Assembly: GCF_004698125.1 (NCBI RefSeq)
Contig: NZ_ML214297.1
Location: 62,001-126,000 of the forward strand
Direction of reading: 5' to 3'
Source of the DNA: Halosimplex halophilum
GTDB lineage: Archaea; Halobacteriota; Halobacteria; Halobacteriales; Haloarculaceae
DNA length: 64,000 bases
The position numbers and the translations under genes are program-made. A model generated the notes under the pieces. That model had not been told where the DNA came from. It searched no databases and worked only from the letters and a program-made list of their open reading frames with translations. Shown one piece after another: positions 26,789 to 35,471 of this stretch (positions are counted from its first letter, which is position 1; every line of letters begins with the position of its first letter).

Positions 26789-27853
26789 GTGTCCCTCCGG
26801 AACGACCGCGGGCTCGCCGTTCGGATGGCCGCGGCGCTGGTCGTCGTCGTCGCCGCGAACGCCCTGTTCGTGGGCGTCCTCCTCACGCTGGCCGCCCCGT
26901 GGCTGGGCGCCCTCGCCGAGCGGGTCGCCCGCTCGGTCGGCCTCCCCGGGTCGGTCGCCGCGCTGTGGTGGCTCCCGGTGGCGGCCGCGCTCGTCGCCGC
27001 CAGCGTCTGGGCGCAGCTGCGCTACGTCCGCCGGGAGACCCTCGCCGCCGTCGACGCGGAACCCGCCGACCCCGACGCGTACCCCGACCTGGACAGCCGG
27101 ATAACCCGGCTGGCCGCGCAGGCGGGGGTCCCGGCGCCCGACTGCCACGTCGTCGACAGCGAGACGCCCAACAGCTTCGCGCTCGACGGCGCCGGCCCGC
27201 CCGCGGTCGTCGTCAGCACCGGCCTGCTGGAAACGCTCGACGGCGACCGGCTGGACTGCGTGCTCGCCCACGAACTCGCCCACCTCCAGCACCGCGACGC
27301 GACCGTCATGACCCTCGCCTCGTTCCTCCCGGCGCTGACCGGCGACCGCTACTCCCTGCTGGATTCCCTCGGTCCGTGGGCCCGCAGCCGCGCCGCCTGG
27401 GCCGCCGGCGTCGCCGCGCTCTACCTCCTGGGCGCGGTCACAACGGGGACGACTCCCCTCGACCCCGGTTACGCGCTGGGCTTCGCCGGCGGACTACTCG
27501 CCGCGGTCGTCCTCGGCGGCGTCGCCCTGGGCGTCTTCGCCACGGCGACGACCGCCGTCGCCCGTCGGCTATCACACTACCGCGAGTTCGCCGCCGACCG
27601 GGCGGCCGGACGGCTCACCGGTGACCCCGCCGCTCTCGCCGACGCGCTCGCGACGCTGGACGACGAGACGGCCGCGGCCCCGACCGTCGACAAGCGCCTC
27701 GCCTACGACGAGGTGCGCGGCCTCTGTCTGCTTCCCGCCGGGTTCGGCGCCGACGAGCCGGCCGACCCCGACGAGTTCCACGTCGAGACGCGGTCGCACC
27801 CGCCCACCGACGAGCGGGTCGCGCGGCTGCGCGAGTTGGTCGACCGGCGGTGA
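26789..27853 (+). CDS. M48 family metalloprotease (second paralogue)
   Basis: A 354-residue membrane protease. Two helices lie in the first 75 residues, followed by a loop with SRITRLAAQAGVPAPDCHVVD, the zinc motif VLAHELAHLQHRD, two more helices, and the third zinc ligand in YREFAADRAAG. It is larger and more diverged than the HtpX-like protein at 2.4 kb. GTG at 26789 fits the T-rich box near 26757-26764 (acagttttt), about 28 bases upstream, and the arginine-rich segment before helix 1. It is divergent from the DUF4129 operon, sharing a 94-base promoter region. Confidence 0.87.
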   Translation: MSLRNDRGLAVRMAAALVVVVAANALFVGVLLTLAAPWLGALAERVARSVGLPGSVAALWWLPVAAALVAASVWAQLRYVRRETLAAVDAEPADPDAYPDLDSRITRLAAQAGVPAPDCHVVDSETPNSFALDGAGPPAVVVSTGLLETLDGDRLDCVLAHELAHLQHRDATVMTLASFLPALTGDRYSLLDSLGPWARSRAAWAAGVAALYLLGAVTTGTTPLDPGYALGFAGGLLAAVVLGGVALGVFATATTAVARRLSHYREFAADRAAGRLTGDPAALADALATLDDETAAAPTVDKRLAYDEVRGLCLLPAGFGADEPADPDEFHVETRSHPPTDERVARLRELVDRR

Positions 27854-27892
27854 GGATGGCGATGCGACCGCGGGCGGGGGACCGGCGAACCG

Positions 27893-29050
27893 TCAGGACA
27901 GGTCGAACCGCTCGGCGGCGGTCTCCATGTCCTTGTCGCCCCGGCCGCTGAGGTTGACGAGGATCGTCTCGTGGTCGGTCTCCTCGGCGACCCGCTTTGC
28001 CATCGCCAGCCCGTGGGCCGTCTCCAGCGCCGGGATGATCCCCTCCTCCTCACTGAGCGCGCGGAAGGCTTCGAGCGCCTCGTCGTCGGGGATCGCCCGG
28101 TACTCCGCACGGCCCATCTCGCGGAACATGGCGTGTTCCGGGCCGACGCCCGGGTAGTCCAGCCCCGCCGAGACGGAGTGGACCTCGGTGTCGTCGTCGA
28201 TGACGCGGGTCTTCATCCCGTGGAGCACGTCCTCCCGGCCGTCGTCCAGCGGCGCGGCGTGGCGGCCGGAGTCGGCGCCCTCCCCGCCGCCCTCGCCGCC
28301 GTAGAACGCCACGTCGTCGTCGCGGAACGCGTGGAACAGGCCGATGGCGTTCGACCCCCCGCCGACGCAGGCGACGGCCGCGTCGGGCAACTCGCCCACC
28401 CGCTCCAGGAACTGCTCGCGCGCCTCGCGGCCGATGACCGACTGGAACTCCCGGACCATCCGCGGGAACGGGTCCGGGCCGACCACGGAGCCGACGAGGT
28501 AGTGCGTGTCGTCGATGTTCTCGACGAAATCTTCGAGGGCGGCGTCGACCGCCTCCGAGAGGCCCTGGCCCTCGCGCTCGACCTCGTTGACCTCCGCGCC
28601 CATCAGGCGCATCCGGAAGACGTTCATCCGCTGGCGCCGGGCGTCTTTCTTCCCCATGTAGATCTCCGTGTCGAGGTCGAACAGCGCGCCGACCATCGCC
28701 GTCGCGGTGCCGTGCTGGCCGGCGCCCGTCTCGGCGATGAGCCGCGACTTGCCGGCCTTTGCCGCGAGCAGCGCCTGCCCGACGGCGTTGTTGATCTTGT
28801 GGGCGCCGCCGTGGAGCAGGTCCTCCCGCTTGAGGTAGATCTCCGCGCCGTAGCGCTCGCTGAGGTTCTCCGCGTGGAAGACCGGTGTCGGCCGCCCCGC
28901 GTACTCTTCGAGGATCGCGCGGAACTCCGCGCGGAACTCCTCGGTCTGTGCCACCGTCTCGAAGGCGTCGGCCAGCCGCGCCAGCGGCTCCTGCATCGGT
29001 TCCGGAACGTGTCGGCCGCCGAACTCGCCGAACTCCTCGCTGTCGCTCAT
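27893..29050 (-). CDS. trpB: Tryptophan synthase beta chain, free-standing
   Basis: A 385-residue PLP enzyme that condenses indole with serine. The PLP lysine sits in HGGAHKINNAVGQAL; further signatures are FGGRHVPE near the N-terminus, ETGAGQHGTATA, and the phosphate-binding GGGSNA. Length is normal for TrpB1-type proteins. No trpA or trpC is adjacent: neighbours are a protease and a stress protein. It may be the only TrpB, an extra copy, or a salvage enzyme acting on free indole; the window cannot tell. The ATG at 29050 begins a short acidic lead before the conserved FGGRH. Confidence 0.92.
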   Translation of the reverse strand: MSDSEEFGEFGGRHVPEPMQEPLARLADAFETVAQTEEFRAEFRAILEEYAGRPTPVFHAENLSERYGAEIYLKREDLLHGGAHKINNAVGQALLAAKAGKSRLIAETGAGQHGTATAMVGALFDLDTEIYMGKKDARRQRMNVFRMRLMGAEVNEVEREGQGLSEAVDAALEDFVENIDDTHYLVGSVVGPDPFPRMVREFQSVIGREAREQFLERVGELPDAAVACVGGGSNAIGLFHAFRDDDVAFYGGEGGGEGADSGRHAAPLDDGREDVLHGMKTRVIDDDTEVHSVSAGLDYPGVGPEHAMFREMGRAEYRAIPDDEALEAFRALSEEEGIIPALETAHGLAMAKRVAEETDHETILVNLSGRGDKDMETAAERFDLS

Positions 29051-29101
29051 ACCCGCCCCTGTCCACGCTCTCGACAATAGGTCTATCGGGCGGGCGCGGC
29101 G

Positions 29102-29141
29102 GGTCCGTCGGGCCGCCACAAGAGGTCCGTCGGGCCGCCAC
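29102..29141. repeat. Short direct repeat
   Basis: An 18-base unit, GGTCCGTCGGGCCGCCAC, occurs at 29102-29119 and again at 29124-29141, a 22-base period, in the divergent region between trpB and the universal stress protein gene. No function is apparent. Confidence 0.6.
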
Positions 29142-29236
29142 CGGACCCTTCCGGCACCCACCGGGGGCCACGCTCCGGTTCTCAGCGAGGGGGAACGGCC
29201 GGAGGCGATTATAGCGTCGGCGGCGAACGGTCGGGT

Positions 29237-29659
29237 ATGCACTACCTCGTCGCAACGGACGGGTCGACAGTCAGCGACCGCGCCGTCGAACACGCCGCCG
29301 ACGAAGCGAGCGTCCGGGACGCGGACCTGGAGGTCGTCCACGTGCTGACCCCGGAGACGAAACTGGTCGACGGGGACATCGTCCTTCCGGGCGAGGCCTC
29401 GGCCGTCGACCACGCCGAGGGGATCCTCGACGCCGCCGTCGAGACGGCCGCGGACGCCGCCGAGGGCGGCGCCGTCGCGATCGAGACGCAACTGTTGACC
29501 GGACGGCCTGCGAGCGCGATAACCGAGTACGCCGAGAACGCCGGCGTCGACGCCGTCTTCGTCGGTCACCGCGGCCGCTCCGAGACGCCGGGCGCGGTCG
29601 GGAGCGTCGCCAAGAGCGTCATCGACAAGGCGTCGGTCCCGGTGACCGTCACGCGGTGA
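29237..29659 (+). CDS. Universal stress protein (UspA family)
   Basis: A 140-residue cytosolic protein with the Usp fold: MHYLVATDGS at the N-terminus, alternating strands and helices, and the ATP-binding signature GHRGRSETPGAVGSVA near the C-terminus, matching the G-2x-G-9x-G-(S/T) pattern. It is therefore expected to bind ATP. A TATA-like gattatag at 29208-29215 lies about 25 bases before the ATG (leaderless). Single gene, divergent from trpB. Precise role unknown, as for most Usp proteins. Confidence 0.9.
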   Translation: MHYLVATDGSTVSDRAVEHAADEASVRDADLEVVHVLTPETKLVDGDIVLPGEASAVDHAEGILDAAVETAADAAEGGAVAIETQLLTGRPASAITEYAENAGVDAVFVGHRGRSETPGAVGSVAKSVIDKASVPVTVTR

Positions 29660-29757
29660 CCGCCGGCGCGGCCGGACACGGAATATCGGGTCTCAGAGCC
29701 CGAAGCGGGGACGAACTGGCACATAGCTTTATCGTGTGAGCGAGCGTACACTTCCTC

Positions 29758-30222
29758 ATGGCTACGAGATCCGACTCGTTCGTCGAGCGCCGCGAGGGTG
29801 ACTTCTGGGTAAACGCGCTGATCGGCGCGGTCGTGATGGTGGTCCTGTCGTGGATCCCGTTCGCGACGGTGCTGGGCGGCGGCGTCGCGGGCTACCTCCA
29901 GCGGGGCACCCGCACGGAGGGCGCCAGGATCGGCGCGGTCTCCGGGCTGCTCGCCGCCGTGCCCGTCTTCGCGGTGCTCGTACTGGTGTTCAGCGTGTTC
30001 AGCTTCGGCGCGGTCGCAGGGGGCGAGGCGTTCGGGGCCGCCGTCTTCGCCGCGATACTCCTGTTCGCGCTCGCGGTCACCGCCGCGGTCGTCGCCGGGA
30101 CCGGCGCCGTCGGCGGCTACCTCGGCGTCTACCTCCGGGAGCGCACCGACGACGACGCCGACGACCACGGGCCGGCCGCCGTCGATCCGACCGTCGAGGT
30201 CGACCCCGAGACCGCGCCCTGA
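29758..30222 (+). CDS. DUF5518 family membrane protein
   Basis: A 154-residue protein with about four transmembrane helices: AVVMVVLSWIPFATVLGGGVAGYL, then GARIGAVSGLLAAVPVFAVLVLVF and a final pair before a hydrophilic acidic tail. The SWIPF...GGGVAGYLQ followed by G-R-GA-SG is the pattern I associate with haloarchaeal DUF5518 proteins. A gctttatcg box at 29727-29735 precedes the ATG by about 27 bases. Monocistronic by spacing; function unknown. Confidence 0.78.
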   Translation: MATRSDSFVERREGDFWVNALIGAVVMVVLSWIPFATVLGGGVAGYLQRGTRTEGARIGAVSGLLAAVPVFAVLVLVFSVFSFGAVAGGEAFGAAVFAAILLFALAVTAAVVAGTGAVGGYLGVYLRERTDDDADDHGPAAVDPTVEVDPETAP

Positions 30223-30320
30223 GCGGCGACCGACCCCGTTTTCCTTCCCTGCCGTCCGCACGATCCGTTCGAAACGCCCGCGTCGCGAGGCTATTAGTAC
30301 CAGCGGGCCCCAGGGCGGGT

Positions 30321-30851
30321 GTGGACGAAGTCGAGGTCAGCACGGTCATCCACGTGCCGCCCGCGGAGGCCTACGAGTTCATCGTCGACTTCCCGCGGTA
30401 CGCCGACTACTCCGAGTATCTGGAGGAAGTCCGCCGCGACGGCGACGGGTCGCCCGGCACCCGCTACGCGCTGCGCTTCGCCTGGTGGAAGCTCACCTAC
30501 ACCGCCCACACGGAGGTCGTCGACGCCGACCCGCCCCAGCGCCTCGACTGGCGCGTCACCAGGAACATCGACGCCGACGGCCACTGGCGCATCGAGGAGG
30601 CGGCCGACGAGGCGCCCGACGGGGTCGAGGCGGCCTCGCGAGTCTCGTTGCGTATCGAGTACGACCCCGGCTCCGTCAACGCCGGCAGCATCGACCTCCC
30701 GCGGTTCGTCTCGCTGTCGTGGGTCGTCGAGAAGGTCAAGCCGCTGATCCAGAAGGAGGCCGAGCGCGTCGTCGAGCGGATCGTCGCCGACATCGAGGGT
30801 CGGCCCCGCGAGGTCGACCTGACGGTCCACACCCGCCCGGACGCGCTGTGA
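30321..30851 (+). CDS. SRPBCC family (START/polyketide cyclase-like) protein
   Basis: A 176-residue soluble protein. The opening VEVSTVIHVPPAEAYEFIVDFPRYADYSEYLEEV is typical of Coq10/START-like domains that bind hydrophobic ligands, followed by alternating strands and the long C-terminal helix (KPLIQKEAERVVERIVADIEGR). GTG at 30321 is supported by a TATA-like ctattagta at 30291-30299, 26 bases upstream, which rules out longer frames. It stands alone; a role in lipid or quinone handling is possible but unproven. Confidence 0.82.
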   Translation: MDEVEVSTVIHVPPAEAYEFIVDFPRYADYSEYLEEVRRDGDGSPGTRYALRFAWWKLTYTAHTEVVDADPPQRLDWRVTRNIDADGHWRIEEAADEAPDGVEAASRVSLRIEYDPGSVNAGSIDLPRFVSLSWVVEKVKPLIQKEAERVVERIVADIEGRPREVDLTVHTRPDAL

Positions 30852-30881
30852 GCCGAGCGGAGAGACCGGGACTGCCCCAGT

Positions 30882-31550
30882 CTACTCGTCGTACTCGCCG
30901 TAGTCGCCGCCGTACTTGACGAAGAAGTAGGCGAGCCCGAGCGTCGCGGCCATCCCGAAGCCGGTGGCGATACCGAGCGACTTCGCCGCGTCCGGGACCT
31001 CCGGGCGGGAGCCCCCGCCGCCGCCGGTGTCGACCTCTTCGGTCTCCACGTCGCTGCCGACGGCGATGGCGCCCTTCATGCCCTGGCCCGCGTGGGGCGC
31101 GCAGTTGTACGTGTACATCCCGCCGGTCTCCAGCGTGACCTCATAGGTCTGGCCCGCGGCGATCGTGGCGAACTCGCCGCCCTCGGTGCCGTCGAGGCCC
31201 CCGCCGTCGGGCTGGCTCTCGGGCTTGACGTTGTGGCCCGCCTCGACGAACTCGAAGACGACCGTCGTGCCCGAATCGATCCAGATGTTGGTGGGGCCGA
31301 ACGCGAACCCGCCGGAGCCGACGCCGACCTCGACGGTCGCCTCGGACTGGCCGCGCAGGTCCTCGTAGTCGCCCCCGTTGGCGTCGCTGACGTAGTCGGG
31401 CCACACGGGCCTGACGTTGCCGCCGCCACCGCCGCCGGAGTCGGTCCCCTCCTGTGCGGCCGCGGTGCCCGCACCGGCCGCGGCTGCTGTGGCGCCTGCG
31501 CCGGCGCGCAGGAACGCACGCCGTGACACGTCCGCGCTCTGGTCGCTCAT
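30882..31550 (-). CDS. Halocyanin domain blue-copper protein, membrane-anchored (first of two)
   Basis: A 222-residue secreted electron carrier. The N-terminus has a twin-arginine signal (SRRAFLRAGAGA), then a glycine-rich linker and the cupredoxin domain with type 1 copper ligands His106 (EAGHNV), Cys150 and His153 (NCAPH), and Met158 (GMKG). A C-terminal membrane helix follows (MAATLGLAYFFVKYGG), ending in an acidic tail. It would shuttle electrons on the outer face of the membrane. The downstream-facing neighbour gene at 31677-32477 is a paralogue with the same C-terminal tail. Confidence 0.9.
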   Translation of the reverse strand: MSDQSADVSRRAFLRAGAGATAAAAGAGTAAAQEGTDSGGGGGGNVRPVWPDYVSDANGGDYEDLRGQSEATVEVGVGSGGFAFGPTNIWIDSGTTVVFEFVEAGHNVKPESQPDGGGLDGTEGGEFATIAAGQTYEVTLETGGMYTYNCAPHAGQGMKGAIAVGSDVETEEVDTGGGGGSRPEVPDAAKSLGIATGFGMAATLGLAYFFVKYGGDYGEYDE

Positions 31551-31676
31551 GCCCGGCCGTATGGACCCGCCCGTAGTGAATCCACCGGAACGGCGCCGGG
31601 CTCACGGTGATATCTCCGGCCCCGCCACACTCCCCGCGATCGGATGTTGAGGGCGTCTCCGGGCGGGACCGGCAAC

Positions 31677-32477
31677 TCAGGCCTCCTCGAACTCGCCGTA
31701 GTCGCCGCCGTACTTGATGAAGAGGTACGTCAGCCCGAGCGTCGCGGCCATCGCGACGCCCGTGGCGACCCCCAGGGTCCGCGCCGCGTCGGGCACCTCC
31801 GGGATCCCGGGGCCGCCCCCGCCCCCGCCGCCCCCGCCGGCGTCGACCGTCGGGTAGTCGGTTCCGACGACGACCGCCCCCTTCATCCCGAGCTGGACGT
31901 GCGGCTCGCAGACGTACGGGTAGATGCCGTCCTCCTCGAAGGTGTACTCGAACGGTGAGGCCCCCTCGCAGCCGGGCTCCCCGGAGTCGAAGACCGCCTC
32001 GTCCTCGACGACGTTGTGCGGACAGCCCTCCCCGGTCCAGGTCCAGGTGAGCGTCGCGCCGTTCTCGACGTGGACCGCGGGCGGGCCGAACCCGAAGGCC
32101 CCGCCGTTGGCCTCGGTCCCGACCTGGACCTCCGGGTCCGACTCGTCGCGCAGGTCGACGACCTCGCCGGTGTAGTTGCCCACGCCCTCGAACCAGCCGT
32201 CGAAGTCCGGCTGGCCGCCCCCGCCACCGCCGGCCGTTCCGCCGTCCGCGGCCCCGCCTCCGCCGTCGGCCGTCCCCCCGTCGGTCGCCGTGCCGGCCGC
32301 CGTCCCACCGTCGGTCGCCGTGCCGTTCCCCCCTCCGGTCGGCGTCCCCTCCCCGGTCGTCGTGTCGCCGCCGCCGTCGGTTTCGGTCTCCTGGGCGGCC
32401 GCGGTCGCGCTCGCCGCTCCGGCCGCGCCGACGCCGGCCAGGCCGGTCACGAAGCCGCGTCGCGTGGTCTCTCGCAT
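31677..32477 (-). CDS. Halocyanin domain blue-copper protein, membrane-anchored (second of two)
   Basis: A 266-residue paralogue of the preceding halocyanin. It carries a twin-arginine signal (TTRRGFVTGLAG), a long Gly/Thr/Asp linker of about 60 residues, the cupredoxin domain with His154, Cys190, His193 and Met198 (CPHNV; CEPHVQLGMKG), and a C-terminal helix ending FIKYGGDYGEFEE. Extra cysteines (Cys152 and Cys170) flank the domain and could form a disulfide outside the copper site. Same strand as the other copy, 126 bases apart, so each may have its own promoter. Probably arose by tandem duplication followed by divergence. Confidence 0.9.
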   Translation of the reverse strand: MRETTRRGFVTGLAGVGAAGAASATAAAQETETDGGGDTTTGEGTPTGGGNGTATDGGTAAGTATDGGTADGGGGAADGGTAGGGGGGQPDFDGWFEGVGNYTGEVVDLRDESDPEVQVGTEANGGAFGFGPPAVHVENGATLTWTWTGEGCPHNVVEDEAVFDSGEPGCEGASPFEYTFEEDGIYPYVCEPHVQLGMKGAVVVGTDYPTVDAGGGGGGGGGPGIPEVPDAARTLGVATGVAMAATLGLTYLFIKYGGDYGEFEEA

Positions 32478-32695
32478 ACCCCCGATCGGTCGGCGACGCG
32501 CGTGAGTCCGCGGCTTGCAACGCCAACCGGTCGGGGTCCGACCGTCCGGCGCAGTTTCCGCGCCCCCCGTCCGACCGCCGGACGGTATCGCCAGCCGCCG
32601 GACGACCTCCCGAGCCCCGAGCCCCGACCGCCGGCCGGCGGGCGACGCGCCCGCGGTGCGGTGCCTTTTTGCCGAGTCACCGCCACGCTCCGGTG

Positions 32696-33439
32696 ATGAG
32701 CGATAGCCCGCTCGTCGGCGTCGTGGGGCCCGACGCCGACGCGGCCGTCGCGGCCGTCGAGTCCGCAGGCGGCCGCGCGACCGCGGGGACGGCCAGCCGC
32801 GTGGTCGACGGGAGCGACGCCGTCGTCGCCGTCGGAGAACCCGCGCTGCTCGCGGTCGCCCGCGCCGGCACGGACGCCCCCGTCCTCCCGGTCGAGGCCG
32901 GCGCCGGCGTCTGCTCGGTGCCCCGGGCGGCGGTCGCCGACGCCGTCGCCGACCTGGTGGCCGGCGACTACGAGCGCGCCTCGCACCCGCTGGTCGACGT
33001 GCGCGTCGCCGACCGGACCCGCGCCACGGCGCTGCTGGACCTGATGCTCGTCAGCGCCGAGCCCGCACAGATATCGGAGTACACGGTCGAACGCGGCGAC
33101 GACCGTGTGGCCCGGTTCCGCGCCGACGGCGTCGTCGTCGCCACCCCCGCTGGCTCGTCGGGCTACGCCAGCGACGCCGGCGGGCCCGTCCTGGCGCCCG
33201 ACACCGACGCCGTCGCCGTCGTCCCCGTCGCGCCCTTCGAGACGGACATCGACCACTGGGTCCTCCCCGCCGACGGCCTCGGCGTCACCGTCGAACGCGA
33301 CGAGACCGCCGTCCACCTCCTCGCCGACGACAGGGTCGTCGGCCCGGTCGAGCCCGACGAGCCCGTCCGCGTGGTCCCCGCGGGGTCGGTCTCGGTCGCC
33401 GTCGTCGCCGCCGGCCGGTCGCCGTTCCCCCCGGCCTGA
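32696..33439 (+). CDS. NAD kinase-like protein lacking the GGDG motif
   Basis: A 247-residue protein. The C-terminal half keeps the NAD kinase signature VVATPAGSSGYASDAGGPVL (residues 147-166) and the following beta domain. In the N-terminal domain, however, the expected GGDGT catalytic loop is replaced by AVGEPALL (residues 45-52), so the acidic residue that activates the reaction is missing. It may bind NAD or ATP without phosphorylating, or act as a regulator; it is unlikely to be the cell's main NAD kinase. The ATG at 32696 lies about 28 bases after a T-rich box (ccttttt). Confidence 0.75.
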   Translation: MSDSPLVGVVGPDADAAVAAVESAGGRATAGTASRVVDGSDAVVAVGEPALLAVARAGTDAPVLPVEAGAGVCSVPRAAVADAVADLVAGDYERASHPLVDVRVADRTRATALLDLMLVSAEPAQISEYTVERGDDRVARFRADGVVVATPAGSSGYASDAGGPVLAPDTDAVAVVPVAPFETDIDHWVLPADGLGVTVERDETAVHLLADDRVVGPVEPDEPVRVVPAGSVSVAVVAAGRSPFPPA

Positions 33440-33571
33440 GCGCGCCCGCCCTTCGCTGTGGGGCCGTCACGGGTCGTCCCGCACCGCCTCGCACACGTTC
33501 GGCGCGCGAGCGGGGCCGAGAGCGCGCGGGATTGGAAAAGCTCTAATGGGCGACGGACGGATCTTCCCGGT

Positions 33572-34021
33572 ATGGTTGCATACGAGCTGTTCGGACCGGT
33601 CGACGCGGTCCTCGACAGCCACATCACCGGGGAGGTCCTCGTGATCGAGGCGGTCCTCCTCGGTCTGGTGGTCCTGAACATCGCGGCGCGCGCGCTGGCG
33701 CACCGACGCCACCTCTCCCAGGCCGAGAGCGGCGACGCCGACGAACTCTCCCGGCACCCCTTCCACGTCCTCACCAACGTCGCCCTGGTGCTCGGTGGCT
33801 TCTACTACCTCACCGTCGCCCACCACCCCGGGATGGTCTTCTCCGTCATCGCCGTCTTCGTCCTCCTGACGGACATCTTCGAGTTCGAGTCCCGCAAGGT
33901 CGAGGTCCGCCGCGAGATCGACGTCGAGCGCCCCAAGGCCGCCATCGGCGCCTCCGTCGTCGCCCTGCTGTACGTCGCCTACGTCACGTTCTTCTACGGC
34001 CCCCTCGGGCAGTTCCTGTAG
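33572..34021 (+). CDS. Conserved membrane protein of unknown function, four helices
   Basis: A 149-residue protein: a short lead, helix 1 (EVLVIEAVLLGLVVLNIAARAL), a cytosolic histidine-containing loop (HRRHLSQAESGDADELSRHPFH), two close helices (about residues 62-102) and a final helix near the C-terminus preceded by a basic/acidic amphipathic stretch (VEVRREIDVERPK). A TATA-like box at 33536-33545 lies 30 bases before the ATG. Its clean length and promoter indicate a real gene; I do not recognise a characterised family. Confidence 0.75.
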   Translation: MVAYELFGPVDAVLDSHITGEVLVIEAVLLGLVVLNIAARALAHRRHLSQAESGDADELSRHPFHVLTNVALVLGGFYYLTVAHHPGMVFSVIAVFVLLTDIFEFESRKVEVRREIDVERPKAAIGASVVALLYVAYVTFFYGPLGQFL

Positions 34022-34165
34022 GCCCGCTCTCCCCCGGTTTTCCGCTCGCGACTCGCAGACAGGTATCGGAGAGACAGGGCGCGGTGCGGTCGGCGCGCGG
34101 TGACGCTGGCGGCCTCCGTGCCGCGAAGGGAAATTTTTAGCGCCGTCGACCCGTCGTACGGAGCG

Positions 34166-35248
34166 ATGGACCGGGGCTCGCGCGAGGCGTTCAGCCGGAT
34201 GGGCACGATCGGCATCGAGGAGGAGTACTACGTCGTCGACGACGAGGGCCGGCCGACCTCGGGCACGGACGAACTCGTCTACGAGTCCGAGCCGCCCGAA
34301 ATTCTGGCGGGGCGGCTCGACCACGAGCTGTTCAAGTGCGTCATCGAGTCCCAGACGCCGGTCATCGAGGACCTCGCAGACGCCCGCGAGCAGTTGCTCG
34401 CGGTCCGCGAGGCGCTGGTCGACCACGCCACCGCCCGCGGGTTCGACATCGCGGCCGCCGGGCTGCACCCGCTCGCGAAGTGGCGCGAGCTCGAACACGC
34501 GGAGAAACCCCGGTACAAGGCACAGCTCGACCGCATCCAGTACCCCCAGCACCGCAACACGACGGCGGGGCTGCACGTCCACGTCGGCGTCGACGACGCG
34601 GACAAGGCGGTGTGGATCGCGAACGAGCTGCGCTGGCACCTCCCGGTGATGCTCGCGCTGTCGGCCAACTCCCCGTACTGGAACGGCTTCGACACGGGGC
34701 TCCAGTCGGCGCGGGCGAAGATCTTCGAGGCGCTCCCGAACACCGGGATGCCGACCGCCTTCGAGGACTACGACGCCTTCGACGACTACGAGCGGCGGAT
34801 GCTGGAGACCGAGAGCATCGACGACCGCGGGGAACTGTGGTTCGACGTGCGCCCCCACTCGGGCCACGGCACCGTCGAGGTCCGGACGCCGGACGGCCAG
34901 GCCGACCCGGACGTGGTGCTGGCGTTCGTCGAGTACACCCACGCCCTGGTCGAGGACCTGGCCGCCCGCTACGAGGACGGCGAGTCCGGCACCGACGCCC
35001 GGCGGGAGCTGTACGACGAGCACAAGTGGCGCGCGATGCGCCACGGCCACGACGCCGCGCTGCTCGACCGATCGTTCGAGTCGACGGTCGACCTCGGTGA
35101 GCTCGTCGACCGGGAGGCCGAACGGCTCGGCGTCTCGGGCATCCGCGAGGTCTACGACGCCGAGAGCGGCGCCGAGCGCCAGCGCCGGCTGCGCGAACAG
35201 GAGGGCGTCGACGCGCTGTGTGACTCGCTGCGGCTGCAGTACGAGTGA
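34166..35248 (+). CDS. gshA: Glutamate-cysteine ligase (haloarchaeal GshA)
   Basis: A 360-residue ATP-dependent ligase joining the gamma-carboxylate of glutamate to cysteine; haloarchaea use gamma-glutamylcysteine as their main low-molecular-weight thiol. The GCS2-type signature [13 protein letters not shown] lies at residues 12-24, with the metal/glutamate site in [11 protein letters not shown] and the ATP-site region around [12 protein letters not shown]. No downstream GshB is present, as expected for organisms that stop at gamma-glutamylcysteine. Start supported by the T-rich box at 34131-34139, 30 bases upstream; a start 22 codons earlier would precede it. Confidence 0.92.
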   Translation: MDRGSREAFSRMGTIGIEEEYYVVDDEGRPTSGTDELVYESEPPEILAGRLDHELFKCVIESQTPVIEDLADAREQLLAVREALVDHATARGFDIAAAGLHPLAKWRELEHAEKPRYKAQLDRIQYPQHRNTTAGLHVHVGVDDADKAVWIANELRWHLPVMLALSANSPYWNGFDTGLQSARAKIFEALPNTGMPTAFEDYDAFDDYERRMLETESIDDRGELWFDVRPHSGHGTVEVRTPDGQADPDVVLAFVEYTHALVEDLAARYEDGESGTDARRELYDEHKWRAMRHGHDAALLDRSFESTVDLGELVDREAERLGVSGIREVYDAESGAERQRRLREQEGVDALCDSLRLQYE

Positions 35249-35269
35249 CGCCGGGGCACCGGGCCGGGC

Positions 35270-35335
35270 ACGGGTCGGCTCCGGGTGCGAGTCGGCTCCG
35301 GATCGGGCGCGGGTCGGATCCGGGTCGGGCGCGGA
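35270..35335. repeat. Imperfect GC-rich tandem repeats
   Basis: The intergenic sequence after gshA is a run of variants of CGGGTCGGCTCCGGGT / CGGATCGGGCGCGGGTCGG with no regular period. It has the look of slippage-prone low-complexity DNA; no gene or promoter is seen here. Confidence 0.55.
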
Positions 35336-35471
35336 CGACGGGACCGGCCGCCCGTCGCGGGACGGCGGGGCCCCGACCGGTCGCTGGTGCGCTATCCCGA
35401 GATTTCGGGCGCGTGGGAACGTCGGCAAGATTTTTACCCGGCTGGGGCTTTCGTCCTCGTAGAGGCGACGT

